This document shows, piece after piece, positions 43,701-50,683 of a stretch of DNA of 64,000 nt. Every line of letters begins with the position of its first letter. The first letter of the stretch is position 1. The notes under the pieces are model-generated. The model worked only from the letters and a program-made list of their open reading frames with translations, was not told the DNA's origin and made no database searches. Both the position numbers and the translations under genes were made by a program. Origin of the DNA: Elusimicrobia bacterium GWC2_64_44 (lineage in GTDB: Bacteria; Elusimicrobiota; Elusimicrobia; Elusimicrobiales; UBA9959); the NCBI GenBank assembly GCA_001799845.1, contig MGUG01000052.1, positions 16,930 through 80,929 on the forward strand, written 5' to 3'.

Positions 43701-43873
43701 TAAAGCCTGAAGCCGCCAGCGAGGCCGCCTTCTACCCGGCCCGCCGTCAGCGCGCCGCCGCCGTACTTGGCAAGCAGGAGCTCCGCGAGGCCCGCCTGGA
43801 AGGTCCAGAGCAGCAGGGCGCCGGCAGCCGCCAGGCCCGCCAGCAGATAAAGAACTTTCCGCCTCAGGGGCAT
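40769..43873 (-). CDS. tamB: TamB-family translocation/lipid-transport protein
   Basis: A 1034-residue AsmA-like/TamB protein: an N-terminal signal anchor (about 7-29), a long stretch of repeated beta-strand segments forming the expected hydrophobic groove, and the conserved TamB C-terminal domain (about 700-1034) with PIDPRIDVSAANAP, MRSPVLEFTSEPAM and ARNLLANF-like NLLANFVSRQ. TamB was first described in autotransporter assembly and is now also implicated in phospholipid transport to the outer membrane. Its start overlaps the stop of tamA (TGATG). Last gene of the long minus-strand run. Confidence 0.9.
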   Translation of the reverse strand: MPLRRKVLYLLAGLAAAGALLLWTFQAGLAELLLAKYGGGALTAGRVEGGLAGGFRLYNVRLRLPGLEADVARVEVKPLLRGLLRGRAAVSELLISGAVIRPVAAEPAEPGRPDAGLPPGLDIREVRVEDSRVVLSSAAGGENDVTAVSAFLTVAKGQVAARELRGEFRGVSVSASGRYGPEGLSASGKASSPAGLLADFDYTLAGEKHELRAGGLLKKARFRLGARLDAGSRWSFELDSSGLPLSLASGDLPDLKGAVRADGAGRYFVFAQAEGEARFRTALPRGAALTGGLKLSAGSAALKAALRSPEAQGSLSAAYSGGGYSGSWSLRSQKALSFPLKEPLHLGTLEGKGKLGGRGSSPALTWDVAVASAAYGPVRADLLTTAGSFSAGGRPRFKADAGAINLFYGKRALGAASLAAEGTPASSALRAAFSSPYLEAELEGTSRFHDGALTARWNSLRLRDAPEWRLCRPFKTELSGNRYGAAGFCATDGRAAAELTVSASGGTLAELDLKLNGLQLENFTALSSLPLPPAGLVSARALYARGARRGTLEFQGSGLKVKGLDFGTLRVDGGFTKKRLEISRAEWRVYDGLLSAAGGAALGGPEPDLNFVVTASTLNVAPLLVFLPAVKADKVIVHGAAEIGLKGKVFTNRGSLSVEAPQAEIVPLGLKLRAVLAAVRGEESAAASFTASARSKGGGRLTAQGRLGAAGPEVSAKARKLPFDVPLGLSGVAAADLDFGGTWQKPSLSGTADFAECLFDMPRWRKAPQDGSRSPFYESLALDLTVRSERNAWYRDPPSSIEAKGELLIKKAPYGRHVVIGTVEALKGFYTYLGNTFTLESGSLLFGGEIPIDPRIDVSAANAPRESPIKVYLRGTGTMRSPVLEFTSEPAMEQRDIMSYLITGKPLYAYSRQPGAQAGQTDTGSQAAAANLLANFVSRQAAGPLVRKLDIDVLNVRLTGERAADITVGRYITPELFVSYGQVLSPGGEKRVDAEYAITPWWSLEGKNSSQGRYVVELLFKFGIRTVPGPAPPE

Positions 43874-45411
43874 CAGAACGCCTCCCCTATGGTGAAGTGG
43901 ATGCGCCAGGTATCGGCCTTGGCCACAGCCGTTGGTTTTTCAGGGTTCAGCTTGTAGCCGAAATCCAGCCGTATCGGGCCGACCGGTGTAAGGTAGCGCA
44001 GGCCGCCGCCGGCGCCGTATTTCCAGTTGGCCGGCGCGGAGCCGCTCAGGCTGTCGGCCACCTGCCCGCCGTCGAGGAAGAGCGCGCCCTTGAAGCCTTT
44101 GTAGAGCGGGAACCGCAGCTCGGCGTGACCCTCCAGCGAGGTTTTGCCTCCCAGCGGATTGCCGTTGGCGTCTTCGGGTCCGACGTCCCTTTCCCCGTAG
44201 CCGCGCACCGAGTTGCCGCCGCCCATGAAGAACCTTTCGAAGATAGGCACGTCCGGGGTGCGCCCCGTCTCCTGGATGAAGCCGCCCGCGGCCGAGAGCA
44301 GGCCGGTAATTTCCCAGAAAAGCTTCTGGTAGAGGGTATGCCGCAGCGTGCCCTTGTAAAAGCTGATATCGCCGCCCCAGAAGCCGCCGGAACGCTCGAG
44401 GGCCGCCTCGGAACGGCTGCCGGCGCGCGGATAGAAAAAATCGTCGGTGGTGTCCCTGTTCACGGCTACAGAGACTGCCCTGGTCTGGGAGAGCGACGGG
44501 GCCTCGGTTGTGAGCAGCGGGTCCACGCCGAAGATCAGGGTCCGCTGCATCCTGTACTGCACAGAGGCGGAAAGGCCTTTCCCGAGTTCCCGCCCAAGGC
44601 TGAGCAGGTTCTTCACGCTCTCCATGTCGTAGCCCTCACGCCGCTCCCGGCGCCAGGTGAGCCCGTCGCGCAGCTCGGTGCGGCTGAACAGGAAATTGCG
44701 GTTGAGGATCTCGCCGTGGTACTCCAGCCAGATGCGCGACAGCGTACCGGTCACCTGGGCCTGGTAGCCCCTGTTCAGGAAGTTGTTGTGGGTCAGCCCC
44801 AGCGTGAGGCGCTCTTTCTCTTCGGAGCCGTAGCCGACGCCGGTCTTCACCCATAGCATGGGTTTTTCCCTCGCGGATATATTTACGTCTATCAGCCGGG
44901 ATACGGGAGAGGAGGAGACCGTGGTGCGCAACCGCTCGAACCAGTTGGCGGCGTAGAGCCGGCTCTGGGACCGGATGAGCCGCTCGTAGCTGTACGGGTC
45001 CCCTTTCCTATAGTCGAGCTCTTTTTTTACCACGCGCTCGGGCAGGGCGCGCAGGCCGGTCACCGAAGTGTCGCCGAAACTGTAGACCGGGCCTTCCGTT
45101 ATCCCTATCCTGACGAAGACGGAGGTCCCGTCCGGCAGCGAGGAGACCGTTATTTCCGCGTCGGAATAGCCGCGGTTGTGATAGAAGGAAGTGAGGAGTT
45201 CGCGGTCGAAGGCCTCTTTTTCGCCGGTCCAGGCCGCCCCTGGCCGCAGCTCCAGCGCGTCGAGCAGCTCCGCGGGCGAGAACGCCGCGTTGCCGCTGAA
45301 ACTCACGGACGACACCAGCGCCGCCGGCTCCGCGGGGCGCGCGCCGTCCGCCGCCAGGCATGGGAAGCCCGGGGCCAGGAGCGCGCAGCAAAACACGGTT
45401 TTCTTCAGCAT
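43873..45411 (-). CDS. tamA: TamA/Omp85-family outer membrane protein
   Basis: A 512-residue outer-membrane barrel with signal peptide (about 1-20), POTRA-type domains (about 30-190; SFSGNAAFSPAELLDALEL, FVRIGITEGPVYSFGDTSV) and a C-terminal 16-stranded Omp85 barrel with the conserved GGGNSVRGYGERD lid-lock motif and a terminal Phe (HFTIGEAF). Coupled with tamB by a 1-nt overlap, which favours TamA over BamA. Gene order with the mla genes upstream suggests a role in outer-membrane lipid or protein delivery. Confidence 0.9.
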   Translation of the reverse strand: MLKKTVFCCALLAPGFPCLAADGARPAEPAALVSSVSFSGNAAFSPAELLDALELRPGAAWTGEKEAFDRELLTSFYHNRGYSDAEITVSSLPDGTSVFVRIGITEGPVYSFGDTSVTGLRALPERVVKKELDYRKGDPYSYERLIRSQSRLYAANWFERLRTTVSSSPVSRLIDVNISAREKPMLWVKTGVGYGSEEKERLTLGLTHNNFLNRGYQAQVTGTLSRIWLEYHGEILNRNFLFSRTELRDGLTWRRERREGYDMESVKNLLSLGRELGKGLSASVQYRMQRTLIFGVDPLLTTEAPSLSQTRAVSVAVNRDTTDDFFYPRAGSRSEAALERSGGFWGGDISFYKGTLRHTLYQKLFWEITGLLSAAGGFIQETGRTPDVPIFERFFMGGGNSVRGYGERDVGPEDANGNPLGGKTSLEGHAELRFPLYKGFKGALFLDGGQVADSLSGSAPANWKYGAGGGLRYLTPVGPIRLDFGYKLNPEKPTAVAKADTWRIHFTIGEAF

Positions 45412-45460
45412 TCGCCCTAACGTCCCGCCCGGCCGCAGCCGGCCGGCCGTCCCCGCTGTC

Positions 45461-45907
45461 TTAGTTCTTTTTCCGGGGCTTGCAGCCGGGCACTACCCCG
45501 TCCGCGGCCTCCCGGTGCGCGAACTTTTCCGCCCGGCGCAGCAGCGCCGCCACCCTGGCCCTCAGTTCCTGCGGGGAGAAGGGCTTCGGCATGTAGTCGT
45601 CCGCCCCGAGGTCCAGGCCTTCGGCCTGCTCCGCGGAATAGTCTTTGGCGCTCAGTATTAGCACCGGCAGGTTCCTGAGTTCCGGCTTCTGCTTGATGCG
45701 CGTGAAGAGCTGCACCCCGTCGCCGTCAGGCAGCAGGCGGTCCAGGATCAGCAGGTCCAGCTTTCCAGCTTCCAGCAGCGCCTCGGCCTCTTTAATGGTA
45801 GCGGCGGTCACTATCTCCGCCCCGCTGCCGGCCAGCACCCTCGTCACGATGTCCGACACATGCGGCTCGTCTTCCACCAGGAGTATGCGTTTGTTCGTCT
45901 TAGTCAT
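45461..45907 (-). CDS. Single-domain response regulator (receiver only)
   Basis: 148 residues: one CheY-like receiver with acidic pocket E12/D13, phospho-acceptor D56 (LLILDRLLPDGDG), S86 and K108 (MPKPFSP), plus a basic Cys-containing tail (about 122-148, VPGCKPRKKN) that is not a DNA-binding domain. It lies 8 nt after mlaD and before tamA. Since there is no output domain, it probably signals by protein-protein contact. The cognate kinase is not in this gene run; the kinase at 19759 is an unproven candidate. Confidence 0.9.
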   Translation of the reverse strand: MTKTNKRILLVEDEPHVSDIVTRVLAGSGAEIVTAATIKEAEALLEAGKLDLLILDRLLPDGDGVQLFTRIKQKPELRNLPVLILSAKDYSAEQAEGLDLGADDYMPKPFSPQELRARVAALLRRAEKFAHREAADGVVPGCKPRKKN

Positions 45908-45915
45908 ATAGCCCC

Positions 45916-47025
45916 CTATTCCCCCCGCGCGCCTTTTTCCGCCATGCCCTGCCAGAGCCTGCGCTCCAGCGCGGCAGATTTTTCCATATTCTCCCGCGCC
46001 TGCCGGACCAGCGCCTCTAATTTAGCCTGGTCCACGCCGCCGCCCCCTTTTTCGCCGTCGGCCGCCCGGGCCGCCAGCGCCTTTACCGAATCGTTGAGCG
46101 TGCAGGCGCCCTCGTTGAAGTCCAGCGCGGCGTTGTAGATGGCGCGGTCGTGCTCGGCCGCCTTGCCCGGTTTCTTCAGCAGCAGCCAGGGCTGCCAGCG
46201 CACCTGGCGCGAGAGGGACTTAAGGTTGGCGGAGGTCTTGTCGGCGTTGGAGAAGGCGCTGATGAGCGGGTCGCGGCTTTTCTCCAGGACCAGGTCCGCG
46301 TTCTCTCCGGCGCGGGCAAGCGACCGCGAGGCCGCGCTCAGGTTCGCGAAGCTTTCGGACAGCTGCCCCCCGCCTCCAGCCATGGTGCCCGAGAACTCCT
46401 CCAGGTTTTTCGCGCTGTTTACGATGGCCCGCTCGGTAGCCGGCACGGAGCGGTTAAGCGAGGCCATAACCGACCTGGCCAGCTCGCTGGTTTCCTTGAG
46501 GTTGACCACAGCGGCCAGGGCCGCGCCCGACATTTCCTTGTCGGCCATCACGTCCACGAAATCGTCTATGCGGCGCGCTATGCTGCCCGCCGTGCCGGCC
46601 AGTTCCTTCATGGAAACCGGGGCCGCACCCTGCAGCCTGGCGCCGGGGGCCAACCCGCGCTCCGAACGCCCCGGCGTCACGGACAGCACCGTGTTGCCGG
46701 TCAGCGTGCGGTCCACGGCCGCCGCCGTGTCGGCTGGAAAAGCCTCGGGGTACACTATCCTGGCCGTCACCTCAACCGCCGCCCCCGGCCCGGCCGCGTC
46801 CCGAAAACGCACCACCTCCATGCCGGTGACCTTGCCTAGGGCCAGCCCCATCACCTGCACCGGGTCGCCCGCCCGCAGCCCCTGCACGTCGGTAAACAGC
46901 ACCTTCAGGGTCTGCTTCTTCTTGAAGGCCGTGTCCCAGCGCCCCGCGACCGACAGCACCAGGCCGCCCAGCAGCAGCCCGGCCAGCAGCACCGCCCCTG
47001 CCTTGGCTTCAGATCGGGTTCTCAT
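45916..47025 (-). CDS. mlaD: MCE-domain protein (MlaD-like)
   Basis: A 369-residue membrane-anchored periplasmic protein: N-terminal transmembrane helix (about 8-28), one MCE/MlaD domain (about 38-125; LKVLFTDVQGLRAGDPVQV, ALGKVTGMEV, TLTGNTVLSVTPG) and a long alpha-helical C-terminal region (about 140-365) that may form a coiled-coil tunnel as in single-MCE-domain proteins with helical tails. It forms the substrate-binding ring of an Mla-type phospholipid transporter with MlaE and MlaF. The start overlaps the mlaF stop by 4 nt. Confidence 0.92.
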   Translation of the reverse strand: MRTRSEAKAGAVLLAGLLLGGLVLSVAGRWDTAFKKKQTLKVLFTDVQGLRAGDPVQVMGLALGKVTGMEVVRFRDAAGPGAAVEVTARIVYPEAFPADTAAAVDRTLTGNTVLSVTPGRSERGLAPGARLQGAAPVSMKELAGTAGSIARRIDDFVDVMADKEMSGAALAAVVNLKETSELARSVMASLNRSVPATERAIVNSAKNLEEFSGTMAGGGGQLSESFANLSAASRSLARAGENADLVLEKSRDPLISAFSNADKTSANLKSLSRQVRWQPWLLLKKPGKAAEHDRAIYNAALDFNEGACTLNDSVKALAARAADGEKGGGGVDQAKLEALVRQARENMEKSAALERRLWQGMAEKGARGE

Positions 47026-47852
47026 AACCTCTCCTCAAAGCGTTCGGCCTGCCCCAGCAGGTCCTCGGCGTAATCCTTCCTCGACACCCGCAGCGGGATG
47101 GGCCCGTCCGCGAGGCCGCCCACGAACTGCCGCACCAGAGGGTCGGCCGAAGCCCGGATCTCCTCCGGCGTGCCCTCGGCCACCGCCCGCCCCCTGAAAA
47201 GCAGGATCATCCGGTGCGCGATCCTGAACGCGCTGCCCATGTCGTGCGTGACCACTATTGAGGTCACGCCGGTCTTGCGGTTCAGGTCAGTCATCAGCTC
47301 GTCTATCATGCCGCCAGCCACCGGGTCCAGCCCTGCGGTCGGCTCGTCGTAGAACATCACCTGCGGGTCCAGCGCCATCGCGCGCGCCAGGCCCACCCGC
47401 TTCTTCATGCCGCCGCTCAGCTCGGCGGGCATCAGGTGTTCGAAGTCCCGCAGCCCTACCATCTCCAGTTTCATCTTCACCATGATCCCGATGGTCTCCG
47501 GCGAAAGGCGCGTGTGCTCCCGGAGGGGCAGCGCTATGTTCTCGCCTACCGTGAGCGAGTTGAAGAGCGCCCCGGACTGGAACAGGATGCCGGTTTTCAT
47601 GCGCAGCGCGTCCAGGTCAGCGCCTTCCAGCCGCGCCAGGTCCTTGCCCAGGATCTCTATGCTGCCCGAGGTCGGGGGCATGGCCCCGATGAGCATCCGC
47701 AGCAGCGTGGACTTGCCGCAGCCGCTGGCGCCCATCACCACCAGCACCTCGCCCCTGCTCACCGTGAAGTTCAGCCCGTCCAGCACCGGCACGCCGCTGA
47801 AGCGCTTTACCAGGTCCCTGACGACTATCGGTTTCCGGTCTTCGCTTCCCAT
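47022..47852 (-). CDS. mlaF: Mla-type ABC transporter ATPase (MlaF)
   Basis: A 276-residue ATPase with Walker A GASGCGKST (about residues 37-45), Q-loop ILFQSGALFNSLTVGENI, signature AELSGGMKKRVGLARAM, Walker B VMFYDEPTAGLDPV and the H-loop VVTHD. The GMKKRVGLARA and DEPTAGLDP patterns are specific for MlaF/Ttg2A. It energises lipid movement by the MlaE permease. Gap to mlaE is 4 nt; overlap with mlaD 4 nt. A C-terminal tail of about 20 residues beyond the core may hold regulatory contacts. Confidence 0.95.
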   Translation of the reverse strand: MGSEDRKPIVVRDLVKRFSGVPVLDGLNFTVSRGEVLVVMGASGCGKSTLLRMLIGAMPPTSGSIEILGKDLARLEGADLDALRMKTGILFQSGALFNSLTVGENIALPLREHTRLSPETIGIMVKMKLEMVGLRDFEHLMPAELSGGMKKRVGLARAMALDPQVMFYDEPTAGLDPVAGGMIDELMTDLNRKTGVTSIVVTHDMGSAFRIAHRMILLFRGRAVAEGTPEEIRASADPLVRQFVGGLADGPIPLRVSRKDYAEDLLGQAERFEERL

Positions 47853-47856
47853 AAGG

Positions 47857-48660
47857 TCACCGCCCGAGCAGCGCGTGGAACAGCGCCGTAAAAAAGCAGT
47901 CCGCCGCGATTATAGCCACCACGGAGTACACCACCGAGCGCGTGGCCGCCCTGCCCACGCCTTCCGCCCCGGAATCCACGCCCAGCCCTTCGCGGCAGGA
48001 GATCACCGAGATCAGCACGGCGAAGACCAGGCTCTTGAAAACGCCTATCAGCACGTCGGAGACCGCCAGCCCGTCGAGCAGCTTGCGGACGAATAGCCCC
48101 GGCGCGACGCCGAGCGCCCCCCAGCCCGTCAGCAGCCCGCCCAGCACGCCGGAGAAATCCCCCACCATCGTGACGCAGGGGATCATCACCGCGGCGGCCA
48201 GCACCCGGGGCGCTACCAGGTAGCGCACCGGCGAAATGGCCAGCGCGCGCAGCGCCTCTATTTCCTCGCTCACCGCCATCGTCCCCAGTTCGGCCGAGAT
48301 AGCCGCCCCGGCGTAGCCGGCCATGACCACCCCGGTCATCAGCGGCCCCAGCTCGCGGAACATGCCCAGTCCCACGACGGTGCCCACGTACTCCGTGACG
48401 CCGAACTTCTTGAGGATGTAGGCCATCTGCAGCGCCAGCACCACGCCTATGAAGAACTGCACCAGGCAGACCAGCCCCAGGCTGGCGTAACCCACCCGGG
48501 CCATCTGCTCGAAGACCGGCTCCGCCCGGACCCCGCGCCGGCCGGCCCGGAATGGCTCCAGAAAAACAGCCTCGAAGGCGTCCGCCGACAGCCAGCCCAG
48601 CCCGCCCAGGTAGCGCAGCCCGCTTAAAAGGGCGGCCGGCCGCACGGCAGTTCTCTCCAC
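47857..48660 (-). CDS. mlaE: Mla-type ABC transporter permease (MlaE)
   Basis: A 267-residue inner-membrane permease with about five or six transmembrane helices and the family motifs FRELGPLMTGVVMAGYAG and AAISAELGTMAVSEEIEALR. The GTG start lies one nt after the stop of the STAS gene, giving strict coupling. The upstream neighbour being a STAS-domain protein matches the MlaB position in the known MlaFEDB complex, although here it comes before, not after, the permease. Confidence 0.94.
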   Translation of the reverse strand: MERTAVRPAALLSGLRYLGGLGWLSADAFEAVFLEPFRAGRRGVRAEPVFEQMARVGYASLGLVCLVQFFIGVVLALQMAYILKKFGVTEYVGTVVGLGMFRELGPLMTGVVMAGYAGAAISAELGTMAVSEEIEALRALAISPVRYLVAPRVLAAAVMIPCVTMVGDFSGVLGGLLTGWGALGVAPGLFVRKLLDGLAVSDVLIGVFKSLVFAVLISVISCREGLGVDSGAEGVGRAATRSVVYSVVAIIAADCFFTALFHALLGR

Positions 48661-48661
48661 G

Positions 48662-49006
48662 TTAGCCCCCCAGCGCTTCGCGGCGCGTGGCCGCGAGCGT
48701 GAAAAATTTATCCAGCCTCGCCAGCTCGAAGACGTCCCTGACCTTGCCGCTCATCGAGCAGAGCGAGAACCGCACCCCGGCGGCCTTGGCCGCCTTCATG
48801 GCCTCCACCAGCGTGGCCACCCCGGAGCTGTCCATGAAAGTAACCCCGGCGAGGTCCGCCACCACCGCCGCGGGCCTGTCCGCCACCGCCGCCAGCAGCG
48901 TCTCTCGCAGCGCGGGCGACTCGTGCATGTCCACCTCACCCACCGGGGAGATCACCGCGGAGCGGCCCAGCCGCCCGCCTTCCAGCACTTCGCTGGTTAT
49001 CCGCAC
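48662..49006 (-). CDS. STAS-domain protein (anti-sigma-factor antagonist or MlaB-like)
   Basis: A 114-residue single STAS domain read from the GTG at 49006 (GGGGGG upstream), overlapping the end of the phosphatase/kinase gene by 10 nt. The phosphorylation-site motif FMDSSGVATLVEAM is intact; S61 is the position phosphorylated in SpoIIAA/RsbV. Neighbours point both ways: upstream is a gene encoding its expected kinase and phosphatase, downstream is mlaE, where a STAS protein (MlaB) normally controls MlaF. It could serve one or both roles. The longer frame reported upstream of this start runs antisense to nothing but overlaps the kinase in another frame and is rejected. Confidence 0.85.
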   Translation of the reverse strand: MRITSEVLEGGRLGRSAVISPVGEVDMHESPALRETLLAAVADRPAAVVADLAGVTFMDSSGVATLVEAMKAAKAAGVRFSLCSMSGKVRDVFELARLDKFFTLAATRREALGG

Positions 49007-50661
49007 GGGCGCCCCCCTTTGCCGGCCGCCAGCATATGCAGCTCGTTGCCGTCCCAGAGGCTGTCGTCGAATTCCACCGCGTCCATGATGCGGCACATGT
49101 AATGCAGGCCCAGCCCGCCCGGGCGCACGTCGCCCAGGTCGCGCGGCGCGAAGCGGGCGGGGTCCTGCCGCGGCCCCCAGTCGCGCAGGTGCACCAGGAA
49201 GCGGCCCGCGCACCGCTCCACGCCTATGCGCATCTTCCCGGCCGGGTCCATGCGGTAGGTGTGCTTTATCACGTTGGCCGCGGCCTCGTCGACGGCCAGC
49301 ACTATGGCGCCGGCACCCCCCTCGTCGAAACCGTGGGCCAGGGCCTGCTCCCTCACGAAGCGCCTGACCCGGGCCAGCGCCTCCGTCCTGGCCGGGAACG
49401 TGCGTTCCTCGTACTCCCCGTAGCCTACGCCCACCACGGTGATATCGTCGGCGAGGGGCTGGCCGGCGGTGAACCCGGAGACCGCCTTCATCAGGCGCGG
49501 CACCGCCAGCCCCGGGCACTCGGACATGACTTCCCGGGACCTGTTCTCGCCGAAACGTTCGCCGCCTGGCGCCCGCGCGTCCCAGACCCCGTCGGTCATA
49601 AAGACAATGCTCTCCCCGGGCGCCAGGGTAAGCCTGCTGCTGCGGTACTCCAACCCGTCCGTAACCCCCAGGGGCGGATGCTCCGCGGCGGGAGCCCGGC
49701 GCCACCCGCCCCGGTCCGGCCCCACGATGACCGGCGGCAGATGCCCGGCGTTCACCAGCTCCACGCCGCCGGTGGCGGGATCTATCACGGCGTAGACGGC
49801 GGTGATGAAGATCCCCCGCGTGGAGCGCCTGGCGGTTATGGCGTTGAGCCTGGTCATCAGGGAGCCGCCTTCGGGGTCCGCGCGCGCCAGGTATTCGAAA
49901 TCGACGGAAAACCTTGAGCCGAACAGCGCCGCGGGCACGCCCTTGCCGGACACGTCGCCCACCAGCACGGCCAGCCTGCCGTCGGCCAGCTTCGTGATAT
50001 CCACCACGTCGCCGGCCACGTAGCGGCAGGCCAGGCTGCGGCACTCTATGTTCAAATTCCGGATGGAAGGGATGTCCGAAGGCAGGGAGGCGCGCTGTAT
50101 CTCTTCGGCCAGGCGCATATCGCGCTGCAGCCGCTCCTGCTCCAGGGCCCTGCGGTGCAGCAGGGCGTTGTCTATGGCCAGGGCCGCTATGTGGCAGAAG
50201 CGCGTGAAGAGCGCCTGGTCCTCCGTCGTGAAGGAGCCGCCGCCTTTCTTGTTCAGGATCTCTCCTACCCCTATCAGCTCTCCGCGCGCGAAGAGCGGCA
50301 CGGCCAGCACGCTCCTGGTGCGGAAGCCGGTCTTCCTGTCGAAATCGGGAAAGAACCTGGGGTCCTTGTAGGCGTCTTCCACCAGCAGCGGTTCGCGGTG
50401 CTCCGCCGTCCACCCGGCCAGGCCCGTCCCCACCTTCAGGCGTCCCAGCTCCCGTATGCGCTCACCGGCTTCACCCAGGGCAGCCTCGCAGACCAGCTCG
50501 CCCGACGCGGCGTCGAGGAGCATGAAGTTGGAGGCCTCGGCCTCCATCAGGGCGCCGGCGTTCTCCAGCACCCGGGTCAGCACTTCCCCCAGGTCCAGCG
50601 TGGAACCCAGCAGCGGCGAAATGTCCAGCAGCTGCTCCAGCTCTCCGGTTTTTACCTTCAT
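48997..50661 (-). CDS. GAF - PP2C (SpoIIE) phosphatase - HATPase kinase partner-switch protein
   Basis: A 554-residue cytoplasmic signalling protein. GAF sensor domain about 15-170 (VGTGLAGWTAEHREPLLVED). PP2C/SpoIIE phosphatase about 190-390 with the metal-binding Asp motifs GDVVDI, GDVSGKGVPAAL, MTDGVWDA and LADDITV. C-terminal RsbW/SpoIIAB-like HATPase about 400-545 with N box AVDEAAANVIKH, G1 LRDWGP and G2 GGLGLHYM. One chain thus holds both enzymes that would phosphorylate and dephosphorylate the STAS protein encoded next. Start is 22 nt after the OM protein gene. Control of a sigma factor is possible, but none is encoded here. Confidence 0.92.
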   Translation of the reverse strand: MKVKTGELEQLLDISPLLGSTLDLGEVLTRVLENAGALMEAEASNFMLLDAASGELVCEAALGEAGERIRELGRLKVGTGLAGWTAEHREPLLVEDAYKDPRFFPDFDRKTGFRTRSVLAVPLFARGELIGVGEILNKKGGGSFTTEDQALFTRFCHIAALAIDNALLHRRALEQERLQRDMRLAEEIQRASLPSDIPSIRNLNIECRSLACRYVAGDVVDITKLADGRLAVLVGDVSGKGVPAALFGSRFSVDFEYLARADPEGGSLMTRLNAITARRSTRGIFITAVYAVIDPATGGVELVNAGHLPPVIVGPDRGGWRRAPAAEHPPLGVTDGLEYRSSRLTLAPGESIVFMTDGVWDARAPGGERFGENRSREVMSECPGLAVPRLMKAVSGFTAGQPLADDITVVGVGYGEYEERTFPARTEALARVRRFVREQALAHGFDEGGAGAIVLAVDEAAANVIKHTYRMDPAGKMRIGVERCAGRFLVHLRDWGPRQDPARFAPRDLGDVRPGGLGLHYMCRIMDAVEFDDSLWDGNELHMLAAGKGGRPCG

Positions 50662-50683
50662 AAGCTGCGCTCCGAGCCGGGGT

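Noticed and set aside
49007..50413. Extended open frame upstream of the STAS domain
   Set aside because: It runs in another frame of the phosphatase/kinase gene and is Arg/Gly-rich; only the last 114 codons are real.
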